This document shows positions 44,377 to 54,245 of a DNA stretch of 64,000 bases, in pieces. The position numbers and the translations under genes are program-made. Source of the DNA: Agrobacterium leguminum (GTDB taxonomy: Bacteria; Pseudomonadota; Alphaproteobacteria; Rhizobiales; Rhizobiaceae); NCBI RefSeq assembly GCF_015704895.1, contig NZ_JADQWB010000014.1:62001-126000 (forward strand), written 5' to 3'. The notes below the pieces were generated by a model that searched no databases, was not told the origin of the DNA, and worked only from the letters and a program-made list of their open reading frames with translations. Numbering within the stretch: position 1 is the first letter of the stretch; each line of letters begins with the position of its first letter.

Positions 44377-47300
44377 CTATTCCGCAGCAAGCGAATGCTG
44401 AGCTGTTTCCGCGTTTCCGTGCTCCGTCGAATCCATGTCTGCCTTGGGTGGCTTGATGCGGAACCATGCAGCATAGAGTGCCGGCAGGAAGAGCAGGATG
44501 ATGAGCGTGCCCACCGCGGTTCCGCCGATAAGTGTGTAGGCCATCGAACCCCAGAAAACCGAATGCGTCAGAGGAATGAAGGCGAGGACCGCGGCAAGCG
44601 CTGTCAGGATGACGGGCCTCGTTCGCTGCACCGTAGCCTCAATCACGGCATGATAGTCGTCCAGACCCGCGGCCTTGTTCTCCTTGATCTGCTCGGTGAG
44701 GATCAACGTGTTGCGCATGAGGATGCCCGCCAGGCCGATAAGACCCAGGATCGCGTTAAACCCGAAAGGCTGGTTGAACAGGATCAGGGTCGGCACGACG
44801 CCTGCAAGACCGAGCGGTGCTGTCAGCATCACCATCGTCATCGTCGACAGGCTGCGTACCTGAAGGATGATGACGATCAGGGTCGCTGCGATCATCAGTG
44901 GGAACACCTTCACCAGAGCAGTATTCGCCTTGAGGGACTCCTCGATATTGCCGCCCATCTCGATTGTGTAGCCAGCAGGCAGAGATGCAACGAGTGGCTG
45001 AAGAGCAGTCATCACCTGTTGCGAAACCTCCGGCGGTTGGGTCGCCTCGTTGATGTCGGACCGGACCGTCACCACAGGCATTCTGTCACGACGCTTGAGG
45101 ATCGGCTCTTCGAAGCGCACCTCCGTGTGGCCGATCTGATCGAGCGGGATCGCACGGCCATCTCTTGTCACGAGCGAGAAGTCGGCTAGCCTTGCAGGAT
45201 CGAGGCGGATTTCACCGGCACTTCTCGCCACGACAGGAACGTTTCGGATGTTCTCGCGGACTTGCGTGACGGGAACACCACTCAGCAGGAGCTGTATCTG
45301 CTGGGCAGCCTCGGCGGACGACATGCCGATGAGGTTCAGCCGATCCTGATCAGGAACGAACCGGACGACAGGTGTGCGGTTACCCCAATCACGGTTGGCA
45401 TTTCTCACGTCAGGTACCGAACTCATGAGAGCAAGTGCCTGCTCGGAGATTTTGTACAGCTCTTCCGCGTCCGGACCTTTGATCCGAAACTCGACGGGGA
45501 ATGGCGTGTAGGGGCCAAAGACGAGTTGCGTGACACGTACGAATGCCTCGGGCGCCAGCCCTTGCGCAACGGCTTCCCGCAGACGAAGTTTCAGCACCTC
45601 ACGCTCATGTGCGTCAGATGTCAGCACAACGATCTTCGCAAAGGCAGGATCGGGCAGTTCGGGCGCCATGGCGAAGAAGAAGCGGGGCGCACCCTGGCCG
45701 ATGTAACTGGTCGCGATCTTCGCTTCGGGCTGCTGCTTCAACCAGGCCTCGAGCTTCTTGACCGTGGCGGTCGTCGTTTCGATGCTCGTGCCTTCAGGCA
45801 AGCGGACTTCGACAAGAACCTCAGGGCGGTCCGATGTGGGGAAGAACTGCTGCTTCACCGCACCCATCCCGACGACCGAGAGCGCCATGACGACGCCGAC
45901 AATGGCGCAGGTCAGGAACTTGTGCTTGACGGTGAACTCGATCGCACCGCGCAGGCGTCTGTAGTTCGGCGTATCGTAAATCGCATGATGGCCACCTGCT
46001 ACCGGCTTGATATCGGGCAACAGCTTTACGCCGAGATAGGGCGTAAAGATCACCGCCACGAACCATGAAACGATCAGCGCGAAACCGACGATCCAGAAGA
46101 TATTGCCCGCATATTCACCCGCTGCAGAGGCGGCAAAACCGACCGGCATCAGGCCGATAATGGTCACAAGCGTGCCCGACAGCATCGGCGCCGCAGTGTG
46201 ACTCCAGGCATAGGCAGCGGCCTTGATGCGGTCCATGCCCTCTTCCATCTTCACGACCATCACCTCGATGGCGATGATTGCGTCATCGACAAGCAGGCCA
46301 AGTGCCAGGATCAATGCACCGAGCGTGATGCGGTCGAAGAAGCGCCCCGTCTCGAGCATGATGATGAAGACGACAGCCAGCGTCAGCGGAACGGCCAGAG
46401 CCACAACGATGCCCACCCGCCAGCCGAGCGCAATGAGGCTGACAAAGAGCACCACGCCGAGGGCCATGGCGAACTTCACCATGAATTCACCCACCGCCGC
46501 CTCAATGTTGACAGCCTGATCGCTGACCTTCGTCAGCGTTATGCCAAGGGGTAACGACTGTGCGATCCGGCTGGAGCGCTCCTCGAGAGCCTTGCCAAGC
46601 TCCAGACCATTCCAGCCCTGTTGCATAACCACACCGAGCATAATGGCAGGCTCGCCGTCATGACGGATGACATAGCTTGCCGGCTCCTGATATCCTCGAC
46701 GGACATCTGCAATATCCGACAGTTTGAGAACCCGGCCGGAAGCAACGATCGGCGTCTCGGCGATCGACTGGACGCTGTCGTAGGCGCCATCGAATCTGAT
46801 GAACACCTGCGGACCCTGCGTGTCTATCGAACCAGCGGGCGTAACGGTATTGCGCCGTTGAAGGGCAGCGGCAATATCCTGAGGAGATATGCCGAGCGTG
46901 GCGAGTTTCTGATAGGAGAACTCTACGAATATCTGCTCCGGCTGTTCACCGAGAATATTGATTTTCTTGACGCCGGGAACATGAAGCATGTCCTGCCTGA
47001 TCTTTTCGGCTTCCCGGACGAGATCACGCATCGGCATGCCCTGCGCCTTGAGAGCGTAGAGGCCGAAGCTGACGTCGGAATATTCGTCGTTCACGAACGG
47101 TCCCAGAACACCCTGCGGCAGGTTTCTGGCTTCATCGCCGAGCTTCTTGCGCGCCTGATAAAATTCTTCAGCGACGGCGCTTGGCGGCGTATTGTCCTTG
47201 AGCGTGACGGTAAGATAGGCAAAGCCGGGACGCGTCGTTGTCTCGACCCGGTCGTACCAGGCCAATTCCTGAATGCGCTTCTCCAGCGGCTCGGCAACGA

Positions 47301-47490
47301 GATCCTGCATCTCGCGCGCGGTTGCGCCCGGCCAGACAGTCGTGACCGTCAACGTCTTGATGGTAAAGGAGGGGTCTTCAGCGCGTCCCAGCTTGACGAA
47401 GGCATAGACGCCGGCAAGCGACAGAAGGACGATGAAGAACAGCGTCACGGCGCGTTCGCGAACCGCAAGGGCGGACAGATTGAGGTTCAT
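44377..47490 (-). CDS. RND efflux pump inner-membrane subunit (AcrB/MexB superfamily)
   Basis: 1037 aa, the usual RND length. N-terminal membrane helix at about 12-30, two large periplasmic loops, 12 membrane helices expected. The proton-relay acidic pair lies in LLVDDAIIAIEVM in helix 4; LRNTLILTEQIK-type residues appear in the C-terminal half. It exports hydrophobic or amphiphilic compounds. The start abuts the adaptor stop (shared base at 47490). No outer-membrane factor is encoded nearby, so a TolC elsewhere is needed. Confidence 0.9.
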   Translation of the reverse strand: MNLNLSALAVRERAVTLFFIVLLSLAGVYAFVKLGRAEDPSFTIKTLTVTTVWPGATAREMQDLVAEPLEKRIQELAWYDRVETTTRPGFAYLTVTLKDNTPPSAVAEEFYQARKKLGDEARNLPQGVLGPFVNDEYSDVSFGLYALKAQGMPMRDLVREAEKIRQDMLHVPGVKKINILGEQPEQIFVEFSYQKLATLGISPQDIAAALQRRNTVTPAGSIDTQGPQVFIRFDGAYDSVQSIAETPIVASGRVLKLSDIADVRRGYQEPASYVIRHDGEPAIMLGVVMQQGWNGLELGKALEERSSRIAQSLPLGITLTKVSDQAVNIEAAVGEFMVKFAMALGVVLFVSLIALGWRVGIVVALAVPLTLAVVFIIMLETGRFFDRITLGALILALGLLVDDAIIAIEVMVVKMEEGMDRIKAAAYAWSHTAAPMLSGTLVTIIGLMPVGFAASAAGEYAGNIFWIVGFALIVSWFVAVIFTPYLGVKLLPDIKPVAGGHHAIYDTPNYRRLRGAIEFTVKHKFLTCAIVGVVMALSVVGMGAVKQQFFPTSDRPEVLVEVRLPEGTSIETTTATVKKLEAWLKQQPEAKIATSYIGQGAPRFFFAMAPELPDPAFAKIVVLTSDAHEREVLKLRLREAVAQGLAPEAFVRVTQLVFGPYTPFPVEFRIKGPDAEELYKISEQALALMSSVPDVRNANRDWGNRTPVVRFVPDQDRLNLIGMSSAEAAQQIQLLLSGVPVTQVRENIRNVPVVARSAGEIRLDPARLADFSLVTRDGRAIPLDQIGHTEVRFEEPILKRRDRMPVVTVRSDINEATQPPEVSQQVMTALQPLVASLPAGYTIEMGGNIEESLKANTALVKVFPLMIAATLIVIILQVRSLSTMTMVMLTAPLGLAGVVPTLILFNQPFGFNAILGLIGLAGILMRNTLILTEQIKENKAAGLDDYHAVIEATVQRTRPVILTALAAVLAFIPLTHSVFWGSMAYTLIGGTAVGTLIILLFLPALYAAWFRIKPPKADMDSTEHGNAETAQHSLAAE

Positions 47491-48599
47491 CAGTTTGCCG
47501 CCTCTTTTGTAGCAACGCTGGTGCGAACTTGCGCTCCATCCTTCAGAAGATGTGCGCCAAGCGCAACGACCTCCTCTCCCGGCTTGACATTAGTGACAAC
47601 CACATTCTCTTCGCTCACCCGCTCCACTTTCACATCACGAAACTTCACGACGGACGATTGCTGATCGATCACCCAGACGCCCGTCCGCGTCCCGTCATCC
47701 AACAGAGCGCCTATCGGCAGTTCCGCATGATTCTGCACATCCCTGTTCTCGATTTCGATGGTGACGGTCGCCCCCAGGGGCGCATTTGCAGCATTCCCTT
47801 CGAGCACCCAGCGCGTTTCATAGGTGCGGGTCTGCTGATCGGCAGAATCGGAAATCTGGCGCAGCTTGGCCTTTTCTGCATCGTTTCTGCCATAAACCGA
47901 TGCGGAAGCCTGAGCTCCGATTTCAGGACGCATGGTTTCGGGAAGCCAGACAATCGCTTCGCGCGGACCAGACTTTGCGAGCCGGACAACCGGCTGCCCG
48001 GCGGTTACCACCTGGCCCGGTTCACCGAGCGTCTCGACAATGGTTCCATCTGCATCGGCAACAAGAACTGTATATCGGGCCTCGTTTTCGGCAACATTTG
48101 CCTCAGCCTGAGCGGCAGCCAACTGTGCCGTCGCCGTATCCAGCAGGGCCTTCGATCGTTCATATTGCTGCGTCGAGGCGGCAGAGGTCTTCACCAGCAC
48201 GGCGAAGCGTTTCTCATCGGCTTTCGCTTGGACAAATGTCGCCTGTGCCGCAATGACGGCGTTTCGCTTGGCGGTCAGAGCAAGGCGAAGATCGGTCTCG
48301 TCAAGCCTCATCAATGGCTGTCCGGCGCTTACCTGCTCCCCGACGTCGACAAAACGTTCAACGATCTTGCCGGGAACGCGAAAGCCGAGATTACTCTGGA
48401 CCCGGGCACCAACGGTCCCGGTAAAGCTGCTGCTCGAATTGCCAGGAAGCCTGGCCGTCGCGAGGTTGACCAGTGGCGCCAAGGTCCGGGGATCGGCAGC
48501 CTTTGCCTCTGGTGCCTGCGCCGGAAGCAGCAGTGCCGCGGCTCCGCCTGCGGCCAGCGCCAGCACTGCTGCTGCAGTGACAACAAGTTTCCGTTTCAT
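47490..48599 (-). CDS. RND efflux periplasmic adaptor (MFP) subunit
   Basis: 369 aa from the ATG at 48599 (RBS AAGGGACG); the upstream extension crosses the promoter. A membrane or lipoprotein-like N-terminus (AAAVLALAAGGAAALLLP), a barrel-sandwich half GFRVPGKIVERFVDVGEQV, a coiled-coil hairpin rich in Ala/Gln (about 110-170), and the second half GTIVETLGEPGQVV. It links the pump to TolC. Divergent from the TetR gene at 48698. Confidence 0.88.
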   Translation of the reverse strand: MKRKLVVTAAAVLALAAGGAAALLLPAQAPEAKAADPRTLAPLVNLATARLPGNSSSSFTGTVGARVQSNLGFRVPGKIVERFVDVGEQVSAGQPLMRLDETDLRLALTAKRNAVIAAQATFVQAKADEKRFAVLVKTSAASTQQYERSKALLDTATAQLAAAQAEANVAENEARYTVLVADADGTIVETLGEPGQVVTAGQPVVRLAKSGPREAIVWLPETMRPEIGAQASASVYGRNDAEKAKLRQISDSADQQTRTYETRWVLEGNAANAPLGATVTIEIENRDVQNHAELPIGALLDDGTRTGVWVIDQQSSVVKFRDVKVERVSEENVVVTNVKPGEEVVALGAHLLKDGAQVRTSVATKEAAN

Positions 48600-48634
48600 T
48601 TCATCGTCCCTTCTTGACGGCTTGTTCAAAAATA

Positions 48635-48685
48635 TTAGATTGCATCTTAACTCTAAAAGGAATATAGATGTCAAATGAAATCTAA
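48635..48685. promoter_or_regulatory. TTAGATT-type operator region between the RND and TetR genes
   Basis: TTAGATT at 48635-48641 and its inverse AATCTAA at 48679-48685 flank TCTA-N9-TAGA (48652-48668), the same 9-nt geometry as the SDR promoter site at 43461. Lies exactly between the two divergent starts. Confidence 0.55.
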
Positions 48686-48697
48686 TTGGAGGTCCAC

Positions 48698-49285
48698 ATG
48701 AGAGTGAGCCGCGTACAGGCAGAGGAAAACCGGGAACGGGTAATCAACGTCGCCAGCCGGTTGTTTCGAGAGCATGGATTCGACGGGATCGGCCTGAAAG
48801 ACCTGATGAAGGGTGCAGGCCTCACCCAGGGTGGATTCTACAAGCAGTTCGCATCCAAGGACGATCTTGCGGCGCTCGCATCACGGCGTGCTCTCGAGAG
48901 CGCCACGAGGAGGTGGTCTGATGCCGCAGCAGACACATCAGATCCCCTGGAATCGATCATCAGGTTCTACCTCTCCAAAGACCATAGTGGCGAGAAGGCG
49001 GAAGGATGCCCGCTTGTTGCTCTCGGCTCCGACGCTGCGCGTCAAACCGCCGAAGTTCGGCGCCCGTTTGAAGATGGTATCCGGGCGCATTTCGAGGTGC
49101 TCGAAGAACTCATCGGAGAGGGTGACGATAGAGCTCGAAGCGGAAAAGCCATGGCAATATTGTCCATGATGGTCGGTGCGGTGACGCTGTCCCGGATCAT
49201 CGAGGATGAACCGCTATCGACGAGTGTACTCGATGCGGCAGCGAGCGAGGTCCGGCGCATTGCTGGCCGCGATGGTAGCGACTAA
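48698..49285 (+). CDS. TetR-family regulator of the RND pump
   Basis: 195 aa from the ATG at 48698 with TTGGAGG upstream. HTH FREHGFDGIGLKDLMKGAGL, then GGFYKQFASKDDL; the C-terminal part (EGCPLVALGSDAARQ) matches the AcrR-like group with a ligand pocket. Divergent neighbour of the RND operon, so repression of that operon is the natural inference. Related half-sites suggest it may also act at 43461 and 52621. Confidence 0.87.
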   Translation: MRVSRVQAEENRERVINVASRLFREHGFDGIGLKDLMKGAGLTQGGFYKQFASKDDLAALASRRALESATRRWSDAAADTSDPLESIIRFYLSKDHSGEKAEGCPLVALGSDAARQTAEVRRPFEDGIRAHFEVLEELIGEGDDRARSGKAMAILSMMVGAVTLSRIIEDEPLSTSVLDAAASEVRRIAGRDGSD

Positions 49286-49451
49286 CGGACAGATTTTGGG
49301 CATTCGTCGTCAATAGCTGTCACAGCTCAGCGAAAGCCGCACGCGTATCAGAAGAGTATAGCGCAAACCGCATGTCCCAAGTTTACGACCAGTCATTCGG
49401 TCGGATGCCGAAGGCATGCCAAATTTTTGATCATAGACAGGTGGAATGCAA

Positions 49452-50747
49452 ATGCGTCGTGTCGTTGTAACAGGAATGGGAGCCGTCAGCCCCCTTGGTG
49501 CAAATGTCGATGTCTCCTGGTCGCGGCTTCTTGCGGGCAAAAGCGGGATCCGTCGGCTGGGTGACGACATCGTCGGGGATTTGCCTTCAAAAATCGGAGG
49601 CGTGGTCCCTTCTCTGGCTGAAGATCCTGAAGGAGGTTTCGATCCTGACCGGACACTGCCCTCGAAGGATCAACGAAAGGTCGACCGCTTCATCATCTTT
49701 GCGCTGGCAGCGGCGGAAGAGGCTTTGGCCCAAGCGAACTGGAAGCCAGCTTCCGAAGAAGAAAAACTGAGAACGGCGACAATCATCGCATCGGGCATCG
49801 GTGGCTTTCCCGCGATAACGGAGGCGGTGCGTACCGTCGACCAACGCGGTGTCCGCCGCCTTTCGCCATTCACCATTCCATCCTTTCTTGTGAATCTCGC
49901 CGCCGGACAAGTCTCTATCCGGCATGGCTTTAGAGGCCCGCTGGGAGCCCCGGTGACGGCATGTGCCGCCGGCGTTCAGGCGATTGGCGATGCAGCACGG
50001 CTGATCAGATCCAATGAAGCCGACATTGCGGTTTGCGGTGGCACCGAGGCCTGTATGAACATTGTCAGCCTTGGTGGTTTCGCGGCGGCAAGATCACTAT
50101 CGACAGGCTTTAACGAGACCCCGGCCAAGGCGTCACGTCCTTTCGACACCGCGCGCGACGGCTTCGTGATGGGTGAAGGCGCAGGCATCCTCGTCATTGA
50201 AGCTTTAAGCCACGCCCTCGCCCGCGGTGCGACGCCGATAGCAGAACTCGTTGGATATGGAACGACGGCCGACGCCCATCACATTACCTCCGGTCCGGAA
50301 GATGGAAGCGGCGCCCGCAGGGCAATGCAAATCGCCATCGCCCAGGCGGGTATCGCGCCGCACGAAATCGGCCATCTGAACGCACATGCGACTTCGACCC
50401 CGGTTGGAGATCTCGGAGAGCTCAGAGCGATCAAGAGCCTGTTCGGCCAAAGGAAGTCGATCGCGGTCAGCGGCACGAAGTCGGCGACGGGGCACCTGCT
50501 GGGGGCCGCCGGCGGCCTTGAGGCTATTTTTACGATCCTGGCGCTCCAGCACCAGATCGCGCCCCCGACCTTGAATCTCAGTTCACCGGACCTTGAGGCC
50601 AATGGCATCGACTTTGTCGCAAACGATGCCCGACCCCTCGATGTTGAATATGCGATATCCAATGGCTTCGGCTTCGGTGGCGTCAATGCCAGCGCAGTGT
50701 TTCGACGCTGGCCGAGGAGAGGCAATCGTACGCCATTAGCTGATTAA
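49452..50747 (+). CDS. FabF-type beta-ketoacyl-ACP synthase II (accessory copy)
   Basis: 431 aa from the ATG at 49452 (MRRVVVTGMGAVSPLG), spaced 6 bases from AGGTGGA; an ATG six bases earlier is too close to the RBS. The Cys-His-His catalytic triad is complete: TACAAGVQAIGD (Cys171), NAHATSTPVGD (His312), GTKSATGHLLGAAGG (His348). It elongates acyl-ACP with malonyl-ACP. No acpP or fabG lies next to it, and a short ftsZ follows after 51 bp, so this is an accessory copy, perhaps for a special fatty acid or as a drug-insensitive duplicate (inference). Confidence 0.88.
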   Translation: MRRVVVTGMGAVSPLGANVDVSWSRLLAGKSGIRRLGDDIVGDLPSKIGGVVPSLAEDPEGGFDPDRTLPSKDQRKVDRFIIFALAAAEEALAQANWKPASEEEKLRTATIIASGIGGFPAITEAVRTVDQRGVRRLSPFTIPSFLVNLAAGQVSIRHGFRGPLGAPVTACAAGVQAIGDAARLIRSNEADIAVCGGTEACMNIVSLGGFAAARSLSTGFNETPAKASRPFDTARDGFVMGEGAGILVIEALSHALARGATPIAELVGYGTTADAHHITSGPEDGSGARRAMQIAIAQAGIAPHEIGHLNAHATSTPVGDLGELRAIKSLFGQRKSIAVSGTKSATGHLLGAAGGLEAIFTILALQHQIAPPTLNLSSPDLEANGIDFVANDARPLDVEYAISNGFGFGGVNASAVFRRWPRRGNRTPLAD

Positions 50748-50798
50748 CCCCCGCGCATAATCCCCTTTGAACAAAGTCTCCACCAGGACGCTCCCACC

Positions 50799-51806
50799 AT
50801 GCAACCAACGACTATCGTTTCAGCGCCCGGCATAACGCTCCTCAAGCCAAGGATTGCCGTCATCGGCGTCGGCGGTGGCGGCGGCAATGCTGTCAACAAC
50901 ATGATCATGCACGATCTCCAGGGCGCGGAGTTTATCGTTGCAAACACCGATGCACAGGCTTTGTCCATGTCAAAAGCACCACGGCTTATCCAGCTTGGCC
51001 CGACCGTCACGGAAGGACTTGGTGCCGGGTCATTGACCGATATTGGACAGGCAGCCGCCGAAGAGTCGATTGACGAGATCATGGATCACCTCCACGGAAC
51101 CCATATGTGTTTCGTGACGGCGGGCATGGGGGGCGGAACGGGAACAGGTGCCGCACCGGTTATCGCCCATGCTGCGCGCAAGGCAGGCATACTGACGGTC
51201 GGCGTCGTCACCATGCCCTTCACATTCGAAGGTACCCAGCGAATGCGAACAGCGCGGCAGGGGATCGAGCGTCTCAGCGAATGCGCAGATACGGTGATCG
51301 TCATCCCCAATCAGAACCTGTTCCGGGTTGCCGATGCGAAGACGACCTTCGCGGATGCATTCGAAATGGCAGATCATGTGCTGCATGCCGGGGTCAGTTC
51401 CGTCATCGATCTGATCGTCAAGGAAGGATTGATCAATCTCGACTTCGCCGATGTAAGGTCAGTCATGCGTGACATGGGCCGAGCGGTCATGGGCACGGGC
51501 GAGGCAACGGGAGACGCCCGCGCCCGACATGCCGCCGAGGCAGCGATTGCCAATCCGCTGTTCGATGAAGCGTCCGTCAGGGGAGCGAAAGGCCTTCTCA
51601 TCTCGATCTCCGGCGGACTGGACATGACCCTTTTTGATGTCGACGAAGCCGCGACACGTGTTCGCGAGGAAGTCGATGACGACGCCAATATCGTCGTCGG
51701 CGCGACATTCAATGACGCGCTTGAAGGGCGGCTGAGAGTTTCAGTCGTCGCCACAGGTTTGAGGAAACCGGCAGAGGTGATCCTCCTTTCGGAGCGAATG
51801 GCGTGA
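50799..51806 (+). CDS. ftsZ: Short FtsZ paralogue lacking the C-terminal linker and tail
   Basis: 335 aa. GTP-binding signature [11 protein letters not shown] at 111-121, [12 protein letters not shown] near 24, NTDAQAL at 49-55, and a T7-loop region [13 protein letters not shown] carrying the Asp. The protein ends just after the globular tubulin-like domain ([15 protein letters not shown]), so the disordered linker and the conserved peptide that binds FtsA/ZipA are absent. Rhizobia carry such tail-less FtsZ copies besides the essential one; these are usually dispensable. It probably shares an operon with the FabF-like gene. Confidence 0.88.
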   Translation: MQPTTIVSAPGITLLKPRIAVIGVGGGGGNAVNNMIMHDLQGAEFIVANTDAQALSMSKAPRLIQLGPTVTEGLGAGSLTDIGQAAAEESIDEIMDHLHGTHMCFVTAGMGGGTGTGAAPVIAHAARKAGILTVGVVTMPFTFEGTQRMRTARQGIERLSECADTVIVIPNQNLFRVADAKTTFADAFEMADHVLHAGVSSVIDLIVKEGLINLDFADVRSVMRDMGRAVMGTGEATGDARARHAAEAAIANPLFDEASVRGAKGLLISISGGLDMTLFDVDEAATRVREEVDDDANIVVGATFNDALEGRLRVSVVATGLRKPAEVILLSERMA

Positions 51807-51870
51807 TGCTCGCTCATACTGTGGGCCTGCAAGCGCCGATTTGTAAAATTGATGGCCATGGAGATTTGAA

Positions 51871-52059
51871 ATGTTGAAGCGTTTTCGAGAAAAATGGCGA
51901 TCGTGGGAAGATGCCATCCTGGGTATCGACGATCCGCAGGGAGACTACCTCATCGCGCTGGAAAAACGGTTGGATCGGCTGGAGACCGAAGTGGCTGGAT
52001 TAAAGGCACAGCCCCACGAGGAGGTAGTGCGGGAAGACGGTGCCGAAAATAAGGGGTGA
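51871..52059 (+). CDS. Small coiled-coil protein of unknown function
   Basis: 62 aa, highly charged. Heptad-like segment YLIALEKRLDRLETEVAGLK (residues about 27-46) predicts a short coiled coil; the N-terminus is basic (MLKRFREKWRSWED). RBS GGAGA precedes the ATG. It follows the ftsZ copy by 64 bp and may be its operon partner. No family recognised. Confidence 0.6.
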   Translation: MLKRFREKWRSWEDAILGIDDPQGDYLIALEKRLDRLETEVAGLKAQPHEEVVREDGAENKG

Positions 52060-52105
52060 TGGCTGTATCCTTGCACTCATCTACCGGTCGGTCGCCCGGC
52101 CTATG

Positions 52106-52582
52106 TCAAGCGCACGCTGTTGATAGCTCGCTAAGCATCCGGCACAGGCCAAGAGTATTCTGCATGCCGCCAACCTTTTTCATCAGCGCGTCTCCAAGTT
52201 CCTGAAGACGCTCAAATGCCATTGCAAGCCGAGCGCTCCCGTTGTCGGTGAGCAGAAGCCTTCGTGCCCTGCGATCATCGACATCCACGGACATCGTCAC
52301 CCAATTCTTCCTCACAAGGGGTTTGAGATTTGAAACGACGGTTGAGTGGTCAAGGCCAAGAAGTAGCGAGACCTCCGATATTCGAGGGGAACCTGCTTCA
52401 CCAATCGCTGCAAGAAGAAATATCTGCTCTGCCGTTAGTCCTGTCGAGCGCAATGCATCGTTGATCTGGCGGGAAATGATGCGGTTTGTCCGCTGCACGG
52501 TAAAGCATAGATTCCCGGCAAGCGAGTTTTCCACCATTTCAGCTGTTGGCGATCCTTGAGCAGAAGCATGGGTTTTGAACAA
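52106..52582 (-). CDS. MarR-family transcriptional regulator
   Basis: 158 aa. Winged-helix core: LTAEQIFLLAAIGEAGSPRI, SEVSLLLGLDHSTVVSNLKP, wing VDVDDRRARRLLLTDNG. MarR proteins typically repress efflux genes and release DNA on binding phenolic ligands. Divergent from the MATE pump gene at 52749, with AT-rich TTAGATT sites between them. Confidence 0.88.
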   Translation of the reverse strand: MFKTHASAQGSPTAEMVENSLAGNLCFTVQRTNRIISRQINDALRSTGLTAEQIFLLAAIGEAGSPRISEVSLLLGLDHSTVVSNLKPLVRKNWVTMSVDVDDRRARRLLLTDNGSARLAMAFERLQELGDALMKKVGGMQNTLGLCRMLSELSTACA

Positions 52583-52620
52583 CTTGTACAGACTCCGGTC
52601 TTACGCTCGGAAGCGATATT

Positions 52621-52668
52621 TTAGATTGCGAATGAACTCTATATAATTTAGATTTTAAAACCAATCTA
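52621..52668. promoter_or_regulatory. TTAGATT-type operator region between the MarR and MATE genes
   Basis: TTAGATTGC at 52621, then TAGATT (52649-52654) and its inverse AATCTA (52663-52668). The same half-site occurs at 43461-43489 and 48635-48685. Confidence 0.55.
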
Positions 52669-52748
52669 TTTTCAAATTCTGAGAACCGGTTGCGAGCCCA
52701 TGGCCTTGGGAACGGAGCAGAGCCTCGGAGAACTTTTTAGGATCAGCC

Positions 52749-54245
52749 ATGGCCGATATGCCTGACAGCAAAAATTCTCATGTCTCAACAATTTCACAGA
52801 AGACACCACATGGAATTCTTCATGGACCAATTACAGCCACGCTGTTCCGGCTGGCATTGCCCACAGTCGTCGTTCTCGTCGTCCAGACCTTTGTTGGGGT
52901 CGCCGAAACCTACTTCGTCAGTTTCCTTGGGACTGAGGCTTTAGCAGGTGTAACCCTCGTCTTTCCCGTCCTCATGCTGATGCAAATGATGTCGAATGGC
53001 GGGATTGGAGGCGGAGTTTCCTCGGCTGTGGCCCGAGCGCTGGGAGCCAACCGCCACGCTGATGCCGATGGGCTTGTCTGGCATTCGATTGTTCTGGCCA
53101 CAGTATTCGGAGCCATTTTCTCAGTCGCTGCAATCCTCTTTGGACCTCTGCTCTACCGCTCAATGGGAGGGACTGGAGAAACCCTTAGGGCCGCCCTCAT
53201 CTATTCAGGAATTGTGTTCGCAGGCTCCATTCCCATCTGGATCACGGCTTTGCTTTCGGCAGCCCTGCGGGGCGCTGGCAACGTGAACGTGCCTGCTCTC
53301 GTCATCATCTCCGGCGCGTTCCTTCTCCTCGTCTTGTCGCCGCTGTTGATTTTCGGCTGGGGCCCCTTCCCGCAGCTCGGCGTGGCGGGCGGAGGCGCTG
53401 CGGTCTTCATTTATTATCTCATCGCGGCACTGGTGCTTGCCCTATACCTGCGCTCGTCAAGCAGCCCGCTAAAGTTCAAAATCGTTCCGCTGCAAGGTCG
53501 ACTGTTCAAGGACATTCTGGGTGTCGGCCTGCCTTCCGCAGTCGGCACGATCCAGGTCAATCTGACGGTTACGTTCGTAACGGCAGCCGTCGGCCATTTC
53601 GGCGCAGACGCAATTGCGGGGTTCGGCATCGCATCGCGGCTAGATTATCTGCAAATCCCCATCATCTTCGGTCTTGGAACCGCTATCGTCACCATGGTTG
53701 GGATTAATATCGGAGCGGGCCAGATCGAACGCGCCCGCCGGGTCGCCTGGGTTGGCGCAGGTATTGCATTTGGCATCACGCAGACAATCGGCATTCTCGC
53801 CACTCTGTTCCCCATCATTTGGATGAGATTGTTCACGGCGGACCCGGATGTGCAGCAGCTAGGCTCCCAGTATCTGCAGATCGTCGCACCGGCCTATGGT
53901 GCAGTTGGATTGGGACTGGCACTTTATTTTGCAAGCCAGGGACTGAAGCGTGTTCTTCTCCCGGTTCTTGCCGGAACAGTCAGGATGATCCTGGCAGCTT
54001 TCGTCGGATGGGCTTCGGTGATCTGGTTTCAGGCAAGTCTCAATTCCCTTTTCCAGATCGTGGCGGTGGCGGCCATCGCATACGGGGGACTAACGGCCCT
54101 CGCCGTGCTGCCGCGCCGGATGTTCCATCGTGGCAGGCAACAGAACACTCAAACTGCCGGGTACCCAGCACTCCGTCATGTGCGATTGTGCCGCGACGCG
54201 CCCGAGGGAGGGCCACGAGTTGCGAGGCGAACGACGGATGCTTGA
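52749..54245 (+). CDS. MATE-family multidrug efflux transporter
   Basis: 498 aa. An N-terminal leader of about 35 residues, then twelve expected membrane helices in two six-helix bundles (LALPTVVVLVVQTFVGVAET; GVGLPSAVGTIQVNLTVTFV). It exports cationic or aromatic compounds using sodium or proton gradients. The last helix ends near PRRMFHRGR; the following roughly 35 residues are not membrane-like, are unusual for the family, and overlap a minus-strand frame. They may be read-through into foreign sequence after loss of the original stop. Confidence 0.87.
   Translation: MADMPDSKNSHVSTISQKTPHGILHGPITATLFRLALPTVVVLVVQTFVGVAETYFVSFLGTEALAGVTLVFPVLMLMQMMSNGGIGGGVSSAVARALGANRHADADGLVWHSIVLATVFGAIFSVAAILFGPLLYRSMGGTGETLRAALIYSGIVFAGSIPIWITALLSAALRGAGNVNVPALVIISGAFLLLVLSPLLIFGWGPFPQLGVAGGGAAVFIYYLIAALVLALYLRSSSSPLKFKIVPLQGRLFKDILGVGLPSAVGTIQVNLTVTFVTAAVGHFGADAIAGFGIASRLDYLQIPIIFGLGTAIVTMVGINIGAGQIERARRVAWVGAGIAFGITQTIGILATLFPIIWMRLFTADPDVQQLGSQYLQIVAPAYGAVGLGLALYFASQGLKRVLLPVLAGTVRMILAAFVGWASVIWFQASLNSLFQIVAVAAIAYGGLTALAVLPRRMFHRGRQQNTQTAGYPALRHVRLCRDAPEGGPRVARRTTDA

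Noticed and set aside
49452-51806. Fatty-acid synthesis or division (dcw) operon
   Set aside because: No acpP, fabG, ftsA, ftsQ or mur genes are adjacent; both genes look like accessory paralogues.
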